A stretch of DNA of 64,000 nt from Aspergillus flavus (lineage: Eukaryota; Ascomycota; Eurotiomycetes; Eurotiales; Aspergillaceae): contig NC_092408.1 in the NCBI RefSeq assembly GCF_009017415.1, forward strand, positions 3,906,001 to 3,970,000. Reading direction: 5' to 3'. This document shows positions 1 through 11,369 of the stretch, piece after piece. The notes beneath the pieces were generated by a model. The model worked only from the letters and a program-made list of their open reading frames with translations. It was not told the DNA's origin and ran no database searches. The translations under genes were made by a program, and so were the position numbers. Each line of letters opens with the position of its first letter. The first letter of the stretch is position 1.

Positions 1-1078
1 TCTCATAATCCGAGGGACCTGAAAGAGTAGTCCGGATACCAGCGTGAATATTCGTGTCGTTCTTAAGAAGGCCTTCCATCGCCGCATGGTAGAAGTAAGT
101 TCCATGGTTAACGGAAGCGACCTGGCTTGGGGAGCCACCGAAGACCTTTGGTTTCCAGGAGTCGCTGTTGAATGTTAGCTCTGGGATACAGAATAGTGGA
201 GATGTGTCGTTAAGGACATACAGATGGCTATCGAAGTGAATGACACTGACGGGGCCATAGGCCTTGTTGATACTGCGCAGCAGGGGCAGCGTGATGGTGT
301 GATCACCTCCTAGGGTGATGACGCGGGGAAGGGTCTTGCCTGCTCGAGAGAGGCCATATTCGTTTGCGTCGGTGAAGGGCTTACGCATCAGGATGCTGTT
401 GTGGCCTTCTTCGATTTGCTGGATTGCCCAGGCGTTGTCGTAGCTGGGGTTTGTTTGTTAGTTTGGAGATTTCTTTCCGGCTGTAAGTGGATGGATATTG
501 GGCATACGAGGTGACGGGAATGTCGCCGCAGTCTATGACTTTCAGATCACTGACAAAGGGGTTGGCTTCTAGGGGGACGTTGTAGCCACCGCTGAAGGGT
601 ATGTCTGTTAGTCTTGATCATTCTGATGGTCGGTGGAAAGGCGTACTAGAGATTGAGACGGCGTGAGCCTTGTCTGATGCCGCTGGGACCAAATCTGGCA
701 CCGGGTCTGTAGGAGGTGCCGGTGTCAAAGGGGGCACCTGTACTATGTTAGTTATTTCTTGGACGAAATAGTGGAAGCTGATGCTCTGGTCATACCTATG
801 AAGGCAATATCATACTTCTCATCCTCGCTGGAGAGACAGGGAAAGTAGGGCAAGCGAGCGAAAGTCGAAATGCCTGAGAAGACAGAATCGGCCTGAGACC
901 GTCAGCGTGAATGTATACAAAGTATAGGTCGTAGCTTCACACATACCTGAGTACCACCATCTCCTGGCAAGGTGTTATACCACAGTTTCTGGTGCGGACC
1001 AGACATGGGGGTTTGGTGCTTGCCATGGGCGGAAGCCACAGCAGACAGAGCGAGAAGGCTCACTGTTGTGACGAGCAT
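1..1078 (-). CDS. Secreted agmatinase-like ureohydrolase, 3' end outside window
   Basis: Arginase/agmatinase (ureohydrolase) family; the family hydrolyses guanidino compounds such as agmatine to putrescine and urea with a two-Mn centre. Read on the minus strand from ATG at 1078, the product opens with a signal peptide (MLVTTVSLLALSAVASAHG), so it should enter the secretory pathway. Exon 1 is 947-1078, exon 2 is 796-892, exon 3 ends high at 737; further exons follow. Metal-ligand motifs are seen: GGDHT (about 320-330) and, after splicing an intron that interrupts it, HFDSHLDSWKPKVFGG (about 160-230). The unspliced reading would break this second motif, which supports the intron. The reading frame is still open at base 1, so the C-terminus lies outside. 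Substrate is inferred from family only; guanidinobutyrase or another ureohydrolase is possible. Confidence 0.85.
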
Positions 1079-1874
1079 GTTTGCACTGATACTCGATATG
1101 GTTGAGAAGAGAGAATGACAGATTCAATACTGATTTGATTGGAAGATTGGGATCTATTTTCTTGTATGATGGAGGGAACAAATCTGCTATTTATGTGACC
1201 CTTTCACGGTAATCATAATCTTCATCCCCTCAAATCACCCTCCCCTCGCCTACTCCCGACCAACTATAGCCCTGGTAAACCCATACTTTTGCTTTGACTA
1301 CTTCTTTTGTGCAATGTTCGAGATCAGGTAATCACCACTTGCGTCTCGGGATCCACGAATGGACCAACCATACTGAACCAGTCAAGGACAGAGGAGAGAC
1401 ACCGATAAACCTTCGAAGTTCAGTCGGATAAGATCAATGAGATACTTTTGGCATCTACTCCACTCCCTACAACTTCCTACTTTGGAGGGTACAGGAGGTG
1501 GGACAGCTTGAGGATTTATTATCTATCTGAATATGCAGCCGAATGCAAGAGTTGCGATCCAGTTTCCCAAAACGGAAAGTTTGGGGAGAAGATACACGAG
1601 AAAACCTTCATGATGTAAGCCCAGGAAGGGAAATTAGATTTAGTAAAGGTTACTAAGACTGTTAGTGATCCAGGTTATCAGAGCTGTTCTTATCGCCATC
1701 CTGAATCTCTCATATGAGTGGACGATCGGCTTCTTATCAATGCACGACCACTAGCTTCAACTTCTAGAACGTCTGGTTTGTCCTCGGAGAAATTGACATT
1801 CTTCAGTCTGGGGTACAGTGACATAGACAATAATGAACAACTCTGCCATACTTCCTATCTCCATACAGTCTACT
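1079..1874. other. Intergenic region between agmatinase-like and MATE genes
   Basis: About 800 bases between two minus-strand genes: the promoter of the agmatinase-like gene and the 3' flank of the MATE gene. On the minus strand a CATAAATAG box lies around 1187-1196, about 110 bases before the ATG, and could be the TATA element. Open frames at 1718-2174 on the plus strand are antisense to the MATE gene and not supported. Confidence 0.5.
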
Positions 1875-3451
1875 CTACAGTCCATCCTCCAATCGCTCAT
1901 GCACATCCATACGCGAAAACGCCTTATCCACCTCCTTGTTCCAATTACTCAGGGCCACGATCATCCACTCCAACGCCCCCACCAGATACAAGGCAATACA
2001 TTGTCCCACCCACAGACCCTTGAGACCCCAGCCATGAAACGCCAGCCAAATGCCGAGCGGCAGCGCACCACAGTAATAGCTAACCAGATTAACCATCGCT
2101 CCGACATGCTGTCGACCCATACCACGAAGACTGCCCCCGCAGCTGCCATTCAAGCCATCTGCAATCTGGAATAGTGCAACATACGGCAGTACGTCGGCGG
2201 TTAGGCGCACAACTCGCTCGTCCGAATTGAAGATCTTCGCAAAATCATGCCGTGTTCCCATCAGCACAGCCAGTACTACCCCGCCGAGGAGAATGCTGAG
2301 CCAGGCCGCCGTATTCGCTGCTTTGGCTGCTCCCGGTGCGTTCCGAGAGCCCAGCAGGTTGCCCACTCGTGCCGACGTGGCGACGCCTACTCCAAACGGG
2401 ATTGTGTTGAGTACTTGATCTGCGGTCATGATAACGCTTTGCGCGGCCAATGCGATGGTCCCCAGTCGGCCTGCTGCCAGGGCCACAATCTCGAACGCCC
2501 ACCATTCCGTGCCAACGTGAATGACACCCAGGAAAGCTAGGCGGGCAAAAGTACCCAGGTTCTGGAACGCCTCTCGCGACCATCCGCCCCAGCATTCGGA
2601 CCCGGCAATGAACCGGGCATAGAGGACTAACAAGATAAAAGACAGCCAATACGAAATGCCAGTGGCGAACGGCGCTCCGAGTAAACCCATCCCAAAGGTG
2701 TAACAGAATAGGTAGTTGAGAAGGGCATTAAAGGGGGATGTAATCATTAACACATACGTTCCTGGACGCATGATGCCTGGAAAATAGCAACGTTAGTGAC
2801 TGGGTTCAGAGGCGGCACAATCAGTCGGGTCTTACCTTGAGCTTGCAAATACTTCTTCATCACTTCGAAATAGATATATCCCAAACCACCTGGAATCAAG
2901 CAGGTCAAGAATCTCGCACTGTCCCTTGACAGCTGGGGATCTTGACCCAGAAGCAGGAAGACGGGCTCCGAACATGCCCAAAGGATAGCAACGGGAATGT
3001 AGAAAAGACTCAGAACGAAAAAGCCCCTCTGCAGCAAGATACCAAGATCATGCTTGTTTGAGCTCCCCGTGAACGTCGACGAGGCCAACGTATCGAGTGC
3101 CGTTGTACCACCTAAAGCAATCATCCACGCTGTGATCATAGCAAACATCAAGGAAAACGCAGTCGTGGCCAGGTTCTCAGGCGAGGAGCGTCCGACTATC
3201 AACACGGACACAGTTTGCAAGCTGTTCTGGAGTGTATACGCCAGTATAACCGGGATAGAGCCCTTGAACAAAATCCAGAGTTCGGTGAGATACTGTCTCC
3301 AGCCCTCGTCGTCAGAATCATGGCTTTCATAGCAACCTGGATCTTCAGAACTGTCGAGATCGGTTGGCTTGGGGAGGAGAGAGGTATATTCAGTTGGCTC
3401 TTCTTCGATATTAGGCGTGTCGCCATAGCGAGGAGAACGTTGACGATACAT
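1875..3451 (-). CDS. MATE-family multidrug/toxin efflux transporter
   Basis: Multi antimicrobial extrusion (MATE) transporter, an integral membrane antiporter exporting organic cations or metabolites. Two exons, 2836-3451 and 1875-2776, joined across a 59-nt intron, give 505 residues, the normal family length. The first ~75 residues are hydrophilic and acidic; about twelve hydrophobic segments follow, with MATE-like stretches such as SIPVILAYTLQNSLQTVSVL near residue 90 and a matching second half (ALLNYLFCYTFGMGLLGAPFA). The start chosen is the first in-frame ATG (MYRQRSPRYGD); the frame stays open upstream to a GTG at 3535 but no ATG lies there. It is transcribed in the same direction as the agmatinase-like gene downstream. 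Substrate unknown. Confidence 0.9.
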
Positions 3452-5241
3452 CTCTACGGACAGAAGAAGTGGTAAACTGGTTAAACAGTACTGCACATAC
3501 AAGAGAATCTCTACATTGGAAGTGAAGCGAGTCACGACCCTATATTACTTGCTGCATAGACACCTTGCAGACTGCTGAAACTATTGACTATATTCGGTAA
3601 GTACCAAGTACACAAGTGGATCAAGAACAACGATAAAAGCCTCATAGAAAGGGGCAAACAATATACAGATTACTCGTATAGTAATACATCGGAATGAACA
3701 CGAAGCCTCGATCATGTTCTTGGCTTGACCCACATAAACCAGACTGGTCTCCGAAATCCTATGAAGTCATTAAACTGCCGAGATCATGATAAAGGATGGC
3801 CCAAATTGCCGAGTCACCATTCTATGTGGTAACGCATCTCTTATCAGTTATGATGCAAGTAAGTCGGTGGAATTTCCCACTTCCCTGCGGATATTCTCCC
3901 TTCATTAGGTTTCTCCAGACAAGTTCCCGATTAGGAAAGGATCGTATGCCCTTACTTGTTGTTCAAACTGGACCTTTTCTTATCGCTACCCCACGTTCCG
4001 TTCGAGGCGTTATCAAAGACTTGATTCTATCTATCGTGGACAATTACAGGACTAATTGGCTACGGCTAGACTCTCCGCTTATACTGACTATGCTGTAGAA
4101 AAATATTGATACTTTCAACAGGAAATGCACAGATACCCCGCGGGGCTTTGCTAGTAGGGCCTAGTAGCGCTAAAGGATTTTGCCGATTTCTCAATTTCTA
4201 TACGGAGTATAGAATATCAACTAAAAGCGCTGAATTGAAAGCTCTTAATCTTATGTCTAGTATAACTATTCTAGATACCTAAGTCTTTTAGGGGGCGTAT
4301 CTACATGGTTTCTTGTAGATCTAAAGTATTAGATCAAGAACTGGGTTATGGCTTGTTAAGACTGTTTTATAGTGGGGTTACTTTATTGAGATAGCGGCTT
4401 TCAATGCATCTCGGCCAATCGCAGATATCCTCTACAAACACTAGTTTAGCGAGTTATACACCAATAGATGATGATATGGGGTGGTCGAGATGGTAACACT
4501 AGCAGATTTAGCCATTATACATCAGTGATAACGTACGAGGAGATTGGCCATTGCGCATAGAAACAGCAAACCATAAGCTCAGAGCGCTGGTGAGAAGATC
4601 AATATAGATCAAATAAAGACTCTCGGTGACAAGCAGACATGCGTGATTAACTCTTAAGACCATTTACGTGTACTTCCAAACCGCTTCAAGGATCTCGCTA
4701 TTACAATCAGTCTTACATCCACTACAACAACCGATTGATTGAATAAATTATCGGGGTCTGAGCTGAAGACTCAATTTCTGCCAGTTGTCCTAGACGAGTC
4801 ATGAATAGTGTTAGACATACCGTGAGAACGGTGACCCACCTGGAAGGCTTAGCTATTTTACTGGCGGGTATAATTTTGTATATTCTGAACGTTCTCGAGA
4901 GATAATTAAAAACACGGAGTAAGAAATATAAAAGGAAAACATAATTGGCAGTCAAACTGTGGCGTCTATTGGTTGGAACGATGGCTGCTAAGTATTCCCT
5001 CGGAACGTGCTGTCTTTCTGAACCCTAATTTACGACCGAAGAGATAAGGCATGCTTCTGATATGTCTCGAGGGCCTGATTCGATGGCTTGTACGTTGAAC
5101 TATTCTGACCCTTGTTCTTATGCAAGCACCGTATGTTACATATTAAGTACGAGGGCCTGATAACTTTGTACACCTGATTTTGTATATATACTCTGATTAA
5201 ATATGCCCTAAATCCCATGCACCAAATTAGACTTCATAAAT
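3452..5241. other. Divergent intergenic region, AT-rich, possibly decayed DNA
   Basis: About 1.8 kb between the divergently transcribed MATE and MFS genes, so it holds both promoters. The middle part (about 4100-5000) is AT-rich and full of stop codons in all frames. An open frame of 100 codons at 3796-4098 begins with ATG but resembles nothing I recognise. A copy of the TACGGAGTA motif sits at 4201-4209 within the palindrome CTATACGGAGTATAG. Confidence 0.5.
5182..5190 (+). promoter_or_regulatory. TATA-like box upstream of MFS gene
   Basis: The run GTATATATA lies about 52-60 bases before the MFS start codon. Position and sequence fit a TATA element; no transcript evidence is available. Confidence 0.4.
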
Positions 5242-7202
5242 ATGGACGAAGAAAAGAAAACGGAGATTTTCCCCGGCCACATGGATACCGACATAGCTCA
5301 TGGTGACGAGAAACGTTCACCATTCCCTTCTGAGAGTGTCGAGCGAGACGGGGTGAAAATACACCCCCCGCCTACCTCTGATCCCCTGGACCCTTTGAAC
5401 TGGCCTAGGGTTCAGAAGCACTCTATTCTGGGAATAGTCATGCTAAAGTATAATGCTTTTGTCTCATAGTCGAGCTAGAGAGTGCTGACTCAAGCCAGAT
5501 ATTTTCTTTTCACTTACATCACTACCACGACCGTTCCCTCGTTCCCTGAGATCCAGTCACAGTTCAACATCAACTACTCACAGGTCAACTGGACCGTGGC
5601 TATTCCCGCTCTAGGCTTGTCCGTGGGCCCGCTTTTTTGGTCTTCATTGAGTGATATCTACGGGCGTCGGATCATTTTCATTATAGGGACAGCTATCTCT
5701 TTGGTGGCTACTATCGGTGCAGCGGTGGCTGATACCTATGGAGGGTATATGACTGCTCGATTCTTTCAAGGGTTCGGTGTCAGTCCGGGGTCAACAGTGG
5801 GCATGGCTGTGGGTATGTATTCCTTACGCTTTTAATTTCTATATTGGCAAGACGCTGATGAAAACAGTCAATGATCTTTTCTTTGATTACGAACGTGGAC
5901 AGAAACTAGGATTATGGGTTCTGGCCATCGACTCAGGACTCCTTCTTGGCCCTACCTGTACGCCGCCCTCCCGGCCGATATCAGCACTTAGCAGGCCTTT
6001 ACTGTATATACTAACATGATGTTCTCTAGTCGGCGGGTTCCTCAATCTCGTGAGCGCAGCATGGATCAATTGGTTCAATGCCATCCTCTTCGCCGTCCTA
6101 CTCCTCCTCGAACTCTTCTTTATGCCCGAGACCCTCTACCCACGCACCCGCATACTCCAACACATGCCTAAAGATCCCTCTCCATACTCAACAGACATCG
6201 AACAGCCCCAAGAGAAGCGCGAAGCAACATTACAGACTACAGAGACGGATAAATTACCTCGGACAAAAGCTCTCAAATTCTTCAACATCCGTCCTATCCC
6301 CGGCCTACGCCATCCGAAACCATGGGATGCCACTCTGCGGTTCTTCCTTACCTTTCAGTTTCCTGTTGTCGTCCTCGCTGTGATCGGATACTCATTTCTT
6401 TGGTATTGGTGGGTGTTATCAGTGATAACGATGGTACCAGCCGCGTATGCGACGTATTCGCCGTTGATCCAGGGCCTGTTATTTCTGGGATTATTTATCG
6501 GCACGCTAGTATCGGAGGTGTGCTGCTCAGGAAGACTCAGTGATTATATTGTCAAGCGGTTAGCGAGGAAGAACGAGGGAGTGCGAGTACCAGAGATGAG
6601 GTTATGGCTGGCCTATCCTGCCATATTGATCACTGCAAGTGAGTCTACTTTCCTCCATATCACCCAAAGACCCCACCGGTAGAGAGGAAAAACTAACAAG
6701 GACACCAAAAGTCGGACTAATAGTCTGGGGCATCAGCATCGACAAAAACTACCACTGGATGATCGGCCAAATAGCATTCTTCCTATGTGAGTTCTCATAC
6801 CCCTCTCCATCACACAGTAACTAATACATGGGTACAACAGTCTCATCAGGAATCCAAATCGGCAACACCGTAACAAGCAGCTACATAATCGACAGTTACC
6901 CACTCCAATCCACCAGCGTCGTCATCTTCTACGCTGTATTCCTCAACCTGAGCGCTTTTATCAACCCTGTACATACCCCCGTATCTCATACCTATCTACC
7001 AATTAACCACGACGCTAACAAGATACAGTTCTTCATCGCAAACTGGCAGGCATCTTCCGGATGGACGTGGACATTCACAGCTCAGGCTTTGATTGTGCTT
7101 GTGGCTGGAACGGGCGTGTTTGCTGTGTTACAGCGGTATGGGGCGTTTTTGAGATCGAGGGCGAAGGTGCCGGGATGGGTGAATCCGGAGTTTGATTCTT
7201 GA
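5242..7202 (+). CDS. MFS transporter (DHA1-like drug/polyamine antiporter type)
   Basis: Major facilitator superfamily proton antiporter. Seven exons: 5242-5447, 5499-5812, 5868-5957, 6030-6638, 6712-6786, 6841-6968 and 7029-7202, total 1596 nt and 531 residues. The N-terminal tail carries DPLDPLNWP, the fungal DHA1 hallmark just before TM1; the loop after TM2 holds the MFS signature as SLSDIYGRRIIF. TM1-6, a long central loop with LYPRTRIL.. and charged residues, and TM7-12 follow. The C-terminal region (MIGQIAFFL, YIIDSYPLQSTSVVIFY) fits fungal MFS proteins that carry drugs, polyamines or secreted metabolites. It is divergent from the MATE gene. Codon third positions switch between C-rich and G/T-rich blocks along the gene (see findings). 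Substrate not determinable. Confidence 0.92.
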
Positions 7203-8209
7203 TTTTTTTTTTGTGTTTAGGGTTTTGTTTTTTTGTATATATATATTTTTTTGAGATGTCTGGCTAGATGGTAAAGTAGGACGCAAGTGTGGATTATCCA
7301 TGTATGGTTCATGAAGTTATGATAATATGAAGATATCTTATCAAGTCGTTATGAAGATTGTTTAGTTGAATAGATTTCCCCTGACTATTGAGAACTGCGT
7401 CGCGAACCATGGGTCCTGTGAACTTTGAAAAGCCCCTTTTCTTTACAGTACATTTCACAAAGTAAGCTATTTTTATACTTCAGAATCTCGAATAAAACAG
7501 GAACGGTCCTATTGTATCAAGTCCGAACATTTTGTAGAAGAAAAATAAATGTATGGGGTGGGGTGCCTTAATAAATGGGTGGCAGTTATGTAGTCTACAC
7601 TTTGGGGCTAGGTATTAATATCGGGCTGGAGAATTCCTTTCCTAAAAACAAACAGGATATGATAACTGGGGCAATGTTAATCATTAATATGTGGTAAGTT
7701 TTAGTCTAATCCAGTGCTGTTGGTTGTTTTTGACTTGGATAGAGGTACATACATATAAGTAAGGTGAGCCACTAGGGTGCCGGTACCGCGAAGAGACAGA
7801 ATTATATATACGGACCATACGTAGTACTAACGAGTATATTGCCTAATTCTGAATAACTGACAGCAGCATATAACTATGTAATAACAAGAGTCTGGAATGG
7901 TTTAGAAACAAGTAGTTATTAATCAATAGTAGCGATGTAGTGGAACATAGTAAATAACCAGATAATTTACGAAGTATACATCGGTATAGTAGGTGTAGTA
8001 CTCCGTATCCAATTATTCAGTATCAACGGTTCCGGTCTAGACCTCATCCAGCCAAACGCAAGAGGCAAAAAGGCAGAAAAAAAAAGGAACAAGAAAAAAA
8101 AAAACTTCTCCGCCCCCCACAATTTCATCCCGACCAAAACCAAAAAACACCCCAAAATCGCATTTCACCTGCAACAGCCATTTCAGGTTTATTATCATAA
8201 CCAGTCATC
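7203..8209. other. Intergenic region, AT-rich
   Basis: About 1 kb holding the 3' flank of the MFS gene and the promoter of the small zinc-finger gene. AT-rich, no convincing frame. TACTCCGTA motif at 7999-8007. A purine tract (about 8080-8103) lies about 110 bases before the next ATG. Confidence 0.5.
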
Positions 8210-8576
8210 ATGGGTAACGTAAGGGCTCTCAATATATATCTCCCTGTTTTCAAGTTCCCAGGGAGAAGCGACTGATGAGATGTCACTAGGGAGCCAAAGC
8301 CGCCTCTAAGCGTGAGCGCAATGCCAAAGATGCCAAGGGTACTGCGAAGTCGCAGCTCAAAGTTGTATGTTGATCTCTTGGACAGGGTTGAATTTGCTTG
8401 ATTGTTAGACTTACGGAATATAGAACGAGGCTGCTAAGGATATCATCTGCATTGTTTGCAGACAGACTTTCCTCAAGACTACCCGTGGTCCGGCCCTGAC
8501 TGAGCATGCTGCTAATAAGCATAGCAAGACGCTTCAGGATTGTTTCCCCAACTACGTGGAGACTCCTAAGAAATAA
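8210..8576 (+). CDS. Small C2H2-type zinc-binding protein, 4F5/At2g23090-like
   Basis: Very short three-exon gene that single-frame scanning misses: exon 1 is 8210-8218 (only Met-Gly-Asn), exon 2 is 8290-8364, exon 3 is 8424-8576, giving 78 residues. The N-terminal third is basic and low-complexity (GAKAASKRERNAKDAKG), like the 4F5/SERF leader; the C-terminal half has one zinc-finger pattern, C-I-V-C followed by H-A-A-N-K-H (CxxC ... HxxxxH). Proteins of this plan (4F5 leader plus zf-At2g23090/zf-met2) are conserved in eukaryotes and poorly understood. All three joins keep phase and both introns have good GT..AG ends, one with a tgactgatgag branch region. Function beyond zinc binding is not claimed. 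Confidence 0.88.
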
Positions 8577-9138
8577 ACAGGAGATTCTTCACTGAGGTTG
8601 ATTGATGTTTCTTGTGCTTATGTGGGGATGATGTGCTTTCTTTCGGTTGCGGTGTTTTGGCTTTCTTTTCGGTGTTTACAGCGGAGGCAATGATGTAGCA
8701 TGAGTATACCATGTGGTATTGAATCGGAGCATGATAGCGTGCGCTTTTCATCTTGTTTATGTTTAAAGAGTTCATAGTACGTAGCTAAGAAATATAGAAA
8801 GGCCCTTTGATGTAGGTAAGTTGATGGTGCCATCCAGGTCAGATATGGCATACGGACAGCAGACTCTGCACGGTATTGGTGGCCTAAAGGGGGCCACGGA
8901 TTCCAGCATAGTAAGCATGCGATCACCGTTCCCGGATATATTTATGTGTGTTTGTCAGTTGCTGATCAGGGAAGCATCTTGGAGGGCTAGCTTTCTAGAA
9001 GTTCTTGGAGATGACTTTAATCCCCACATAGATATAATCATTGCAGTATCCCAGGGCATAAAAAGGACTCGTTGGGCTAATCATCAGGACTATCAACCTT
9101 TGTATAGAGATGCAGATACTTTGATATTTCGAAAAGCT
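8577..9138. other. Convergent intergenic region
   Basis: About 560 bases between the 3' ends of the zinc-finger gene and the ankyrin gene. Both transcripts should terminate here. The apparent plus-strand frame 8821-9264 starts at a TTG and runs antisense into the ankyrin gene; it is not supported. Confidence 0.5.
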
Positions 9139-10329
9139 TCACTTCGAAAGGCGTATTACATCGGCGACCTGCTCGGTCGTGAGGCCCGCTCGCTCGAGGT
9201 CAGCGCCCTTGTCAAGCAGCAGCTTGACCACTCCCTTGCGTCCTTTCTCAACCGCACATCTTAGTGGTGTCCAGCCATCATGATCTTCAGATTCTATATT
9301 AGAACCTTGCTCAAGAAGCAGCTTGACTACGCCCTCATGTCCTTTTTCAGCGGCACATATTAATGGCGTCCAGCCATCATCATCTTTGGCTTCTATATTA
9401 GAACCTTTCTCGAGCAGCAGCTTGGCTATATTTTCATATCCATGGGATGCAGCCACTGTTAATGGTGTCCAGCCATCGTGAGTTTGAGATTCTATATCAG
9501 CACCTTCCTCGAGTAGTAGCCTGATCATACCCTCTTGCCCAACATTAACAGCACTTATCAGCGGTGCGCAACCATCTTCGTTTTTAGACTCTATGTCAGC
9601 ACCATTCTCGAGAAGCAGCCTGGCTACACTCTCATGTCCCTTGCCAGCAGCATATATCAGGGGTGTCCGGCCAAAAAAATCTTTGGATTCTATATCAGCG
9701 CCCTTCTCAAGCAGCATCCTAACTATAGCTTCTTGTCCATGGCAAGCAGCAACGCTCAATGGTGTGCGACCGAGATAGTGGTTGCATTCTAGGTCAGTGC
9801 CCCTCTCGAGCAGTAGATTAACAAATTTCGCATCTCCAAATTGTGCAGCTCCTAATAACTGAATCTCGTCATATTCCGTACCCTTGAACTTCGGATCAGA
9901 ACCTTTCTCAAGTAACAGCCTGACCACATCCTTATGCTCATTATGAACAGCCCAACTTAGTGGCGTCCAGCGGGGCCAGGACAAAGTGGGTCGATTTACT
10001 ATAGAGCCCTTTTCAGGCAGCAGCCTGACCGCAGTCTCATGTCCGTACTTAGCAGCATATACTATAGGTGTGCCACCAACATCGCATCTGCTCTCTAGGT
10101 CAGCGCCCTTTTCGAGCAGTGCCTCCACAGCTGATTTACGCCCTCTCGCCGAATACCATCCCAGCGCTGAGCTCCCGGAGAATTGGATGTTGTGTTTGTA
10201 TAGAGGGCCCGCTTGCTGGATAGCATATATTCGAGGGCTTGTCAACAAAATAGAAAGAATATCTTTCTCGCTCTCCAGGTTCTCGATGATCTGAAGTAGT
10301 AATTCGTTGGGAAGTTCGAGTAGAGCCAT
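9139..10329 (-). CDS. F-box/ankyrin-repeat protein
   Basis: Single-exon gene of 396 residues. Residues 1-45 (ALLELPNELLLQIIENLES.. DILSILLTSPRIYAI) look like an F-box, the Skp1-binding segment of SCF ubiquitin ligases. From about residue 55 to 385 come about ten 33-residue ankyrin repeats; the last six are nearly regular (GWTPLxxAAxxGHEgVvkLLLEkGadIESkd). The protein ends shortly after the last repeat, so the array is likely the substrate-binding part. Repeats 6-10 are also alike at the DNA level, which suggests recent duplication within the array. F-box/ankyrin proteins are numerous and variable in Aspergillus. Target unknown. Confidence 0.88.
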   Translation of the reverse strand: MALLELPNELLLQIIENLESEKDILSILLTSPRIYAIQQAGPLYKHNIQFSGSSALGWYSARGRKSAVEALLEKGADLESRCDVGGTPIVYAAKYGHETAVRLLPEKGSIVNRPTLSWPRWTPLSWAVHNEHKDVVRLLLEKGSDPKFKGTEYDEIQLLGAAQFGDAKFVNLLLERGTDLECNHYLGRTPLSVAACHGQEAIVRMLLEKGADIESKDFFGRTPLIYAAGKGHESVARLLLENGADIESKNEDGCAPLISAVNVGQEGMIRLLLEEGADIESQTHDGWTPLTVAASHGYENIAKLLLEKGSNIEAKDDDGWTPLICAAEKGHEGVVKLLLEQGSNIESEDHDGWTPLRCAVEKGRKGVVKLLLDKGADLERAGLTTEQVADVIRLSK

Positions 10330-10787
10330 CGTAAATAAGAGAGATAGTCTGATAATAAAAGAGTTTTTGGCTTTCTGACGTGAAGCTTTTCACTAGAACA
10401 GTCGGGTCGGACTTTTGATGATCGAACAAAAGGAGATTTGCTCAGTGTCGTGAAGCTAGATCAATAGGAGGAGGGGAAAGAGTCATTCTGATAGCTTTAC
10501 CATAATCGGTATCACGTGGTAGTCAGCATTTAGTTGGGAAATTCACAAATTATAATAAGCTGAACACCTATTTGTTCATCTTTAGGCAGCCACAAGGCCC
10601 CCATATAACTCGGCAATTGACTAGGCAATGGATAGTTCGAGACATACCGATCGGTCCACTTGACTCGGGAACTTGATTGAGCCGCCGTGAGGCTCAGGAA
10701 ATAATAATGATTTTCCATACATGTCTTGATCTCCTCTATTAGGTTAGCCTAATATTTTCGCCTAGTCGACTTCGACTACCTCACAAA
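10330..10787. other. Intergenic region upstream of ankyrin gene
   Basis: About 460 bases with the ankyrin-gene promoter on the minus strand. No gene-like signal seen apart from the start of the ligase relic at its right end. Confidence 0.4.
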
Positions 10788-11300
10788 ATGGGTCTTTTGA
10801 GACGTGATGCTACATCTAGACTACACAAGTTTCCGGACGGTCCATCACTTACTCGAATTTGCGGTCTCTACGCAAAGAGGCCAAGAGTGCTATTTCACCA
10901 TAAACACGGCATTGGTACCAGCTATGGTGACCTAATACGTCAGGTTTTGCGAGAGCAGCTCCCAAGCACTTTGTTGGACGAGAATGGCGTGCTACATTTA
11001 GAAGGCCCGTCTTCTTAATAAGACAAAAGCAAACTTGACCCTTGTAGATGAGAAGAGCTTAGAGATGGCACTGGCAATCAAAGATTATACCTCAAACGTG
11101 GCTGACCAACAGATGACCATACATCCGGTAACAAGAGCAGAGCAGAACTCCTCCCCCAAGTGGAAAAGCTATGACCAATTGACCTTTCCCAGACTCTAGA
11201 TGTCTTATTCTGGGAACGACCGGTTTGCCGAAAGAAGTTCTACTGCCATCCATTCTACAAAAGGTCCACTGGACCTGGACGGTCTCCATTTAGCTACCAG
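10788..11300 (+). pseudogene. Decayed AMP-dependent synthetase/ligase (ANL superfamily) relic
   Basis: Two separated stretches recall adenylate-forming enzymes. At 10788-11018 an open segment of 76 codons contains FHHKHGIGTSYGDLIRQVLREQLPS, like the N-terminal region of fungal malonyl/acyl-CoA synthetase-type proteins. At about 11205-11250 another frame reads LILGTTGLPKEVLLPS, a close echo of the AMP-binding signature (SGTTGLPKGV). The two are in different frames with stops between them (TAA at 11016 onward), and the ATP-loop Gly is replaced by Glu. I see no C-terminal A-sub-domain. This is a broken, truncated copy, not a gene. Which ligase it was cannot be told. Confidence 0.6.
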
Positions 11301-11369
11301 CACTGTACATTGTATAAGAATCTCAAAATGGGCCTCATAGACAGTGTTTTTTATGGACAGAGACTACAT

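Noticed and set aside
3452..3535. N-terminal extension of the MATE protein
   Set aside because: Would need a GTG start and adds a hydrophobic segment before the cytosolic tail normal for the family.
8821..9264. Plus-strand frame of 147 codons
   Set aside because: Begins at TTG, overlaps the ankyrin 3' end antisense and shows no domain or splice partners.
9535..10294. Plus-strand open frames opposite the ankyrin gene
   Set aside because: Periodic repeats keep the antisense frame open; the sense strand has clear ankyrin and F-box motifs.
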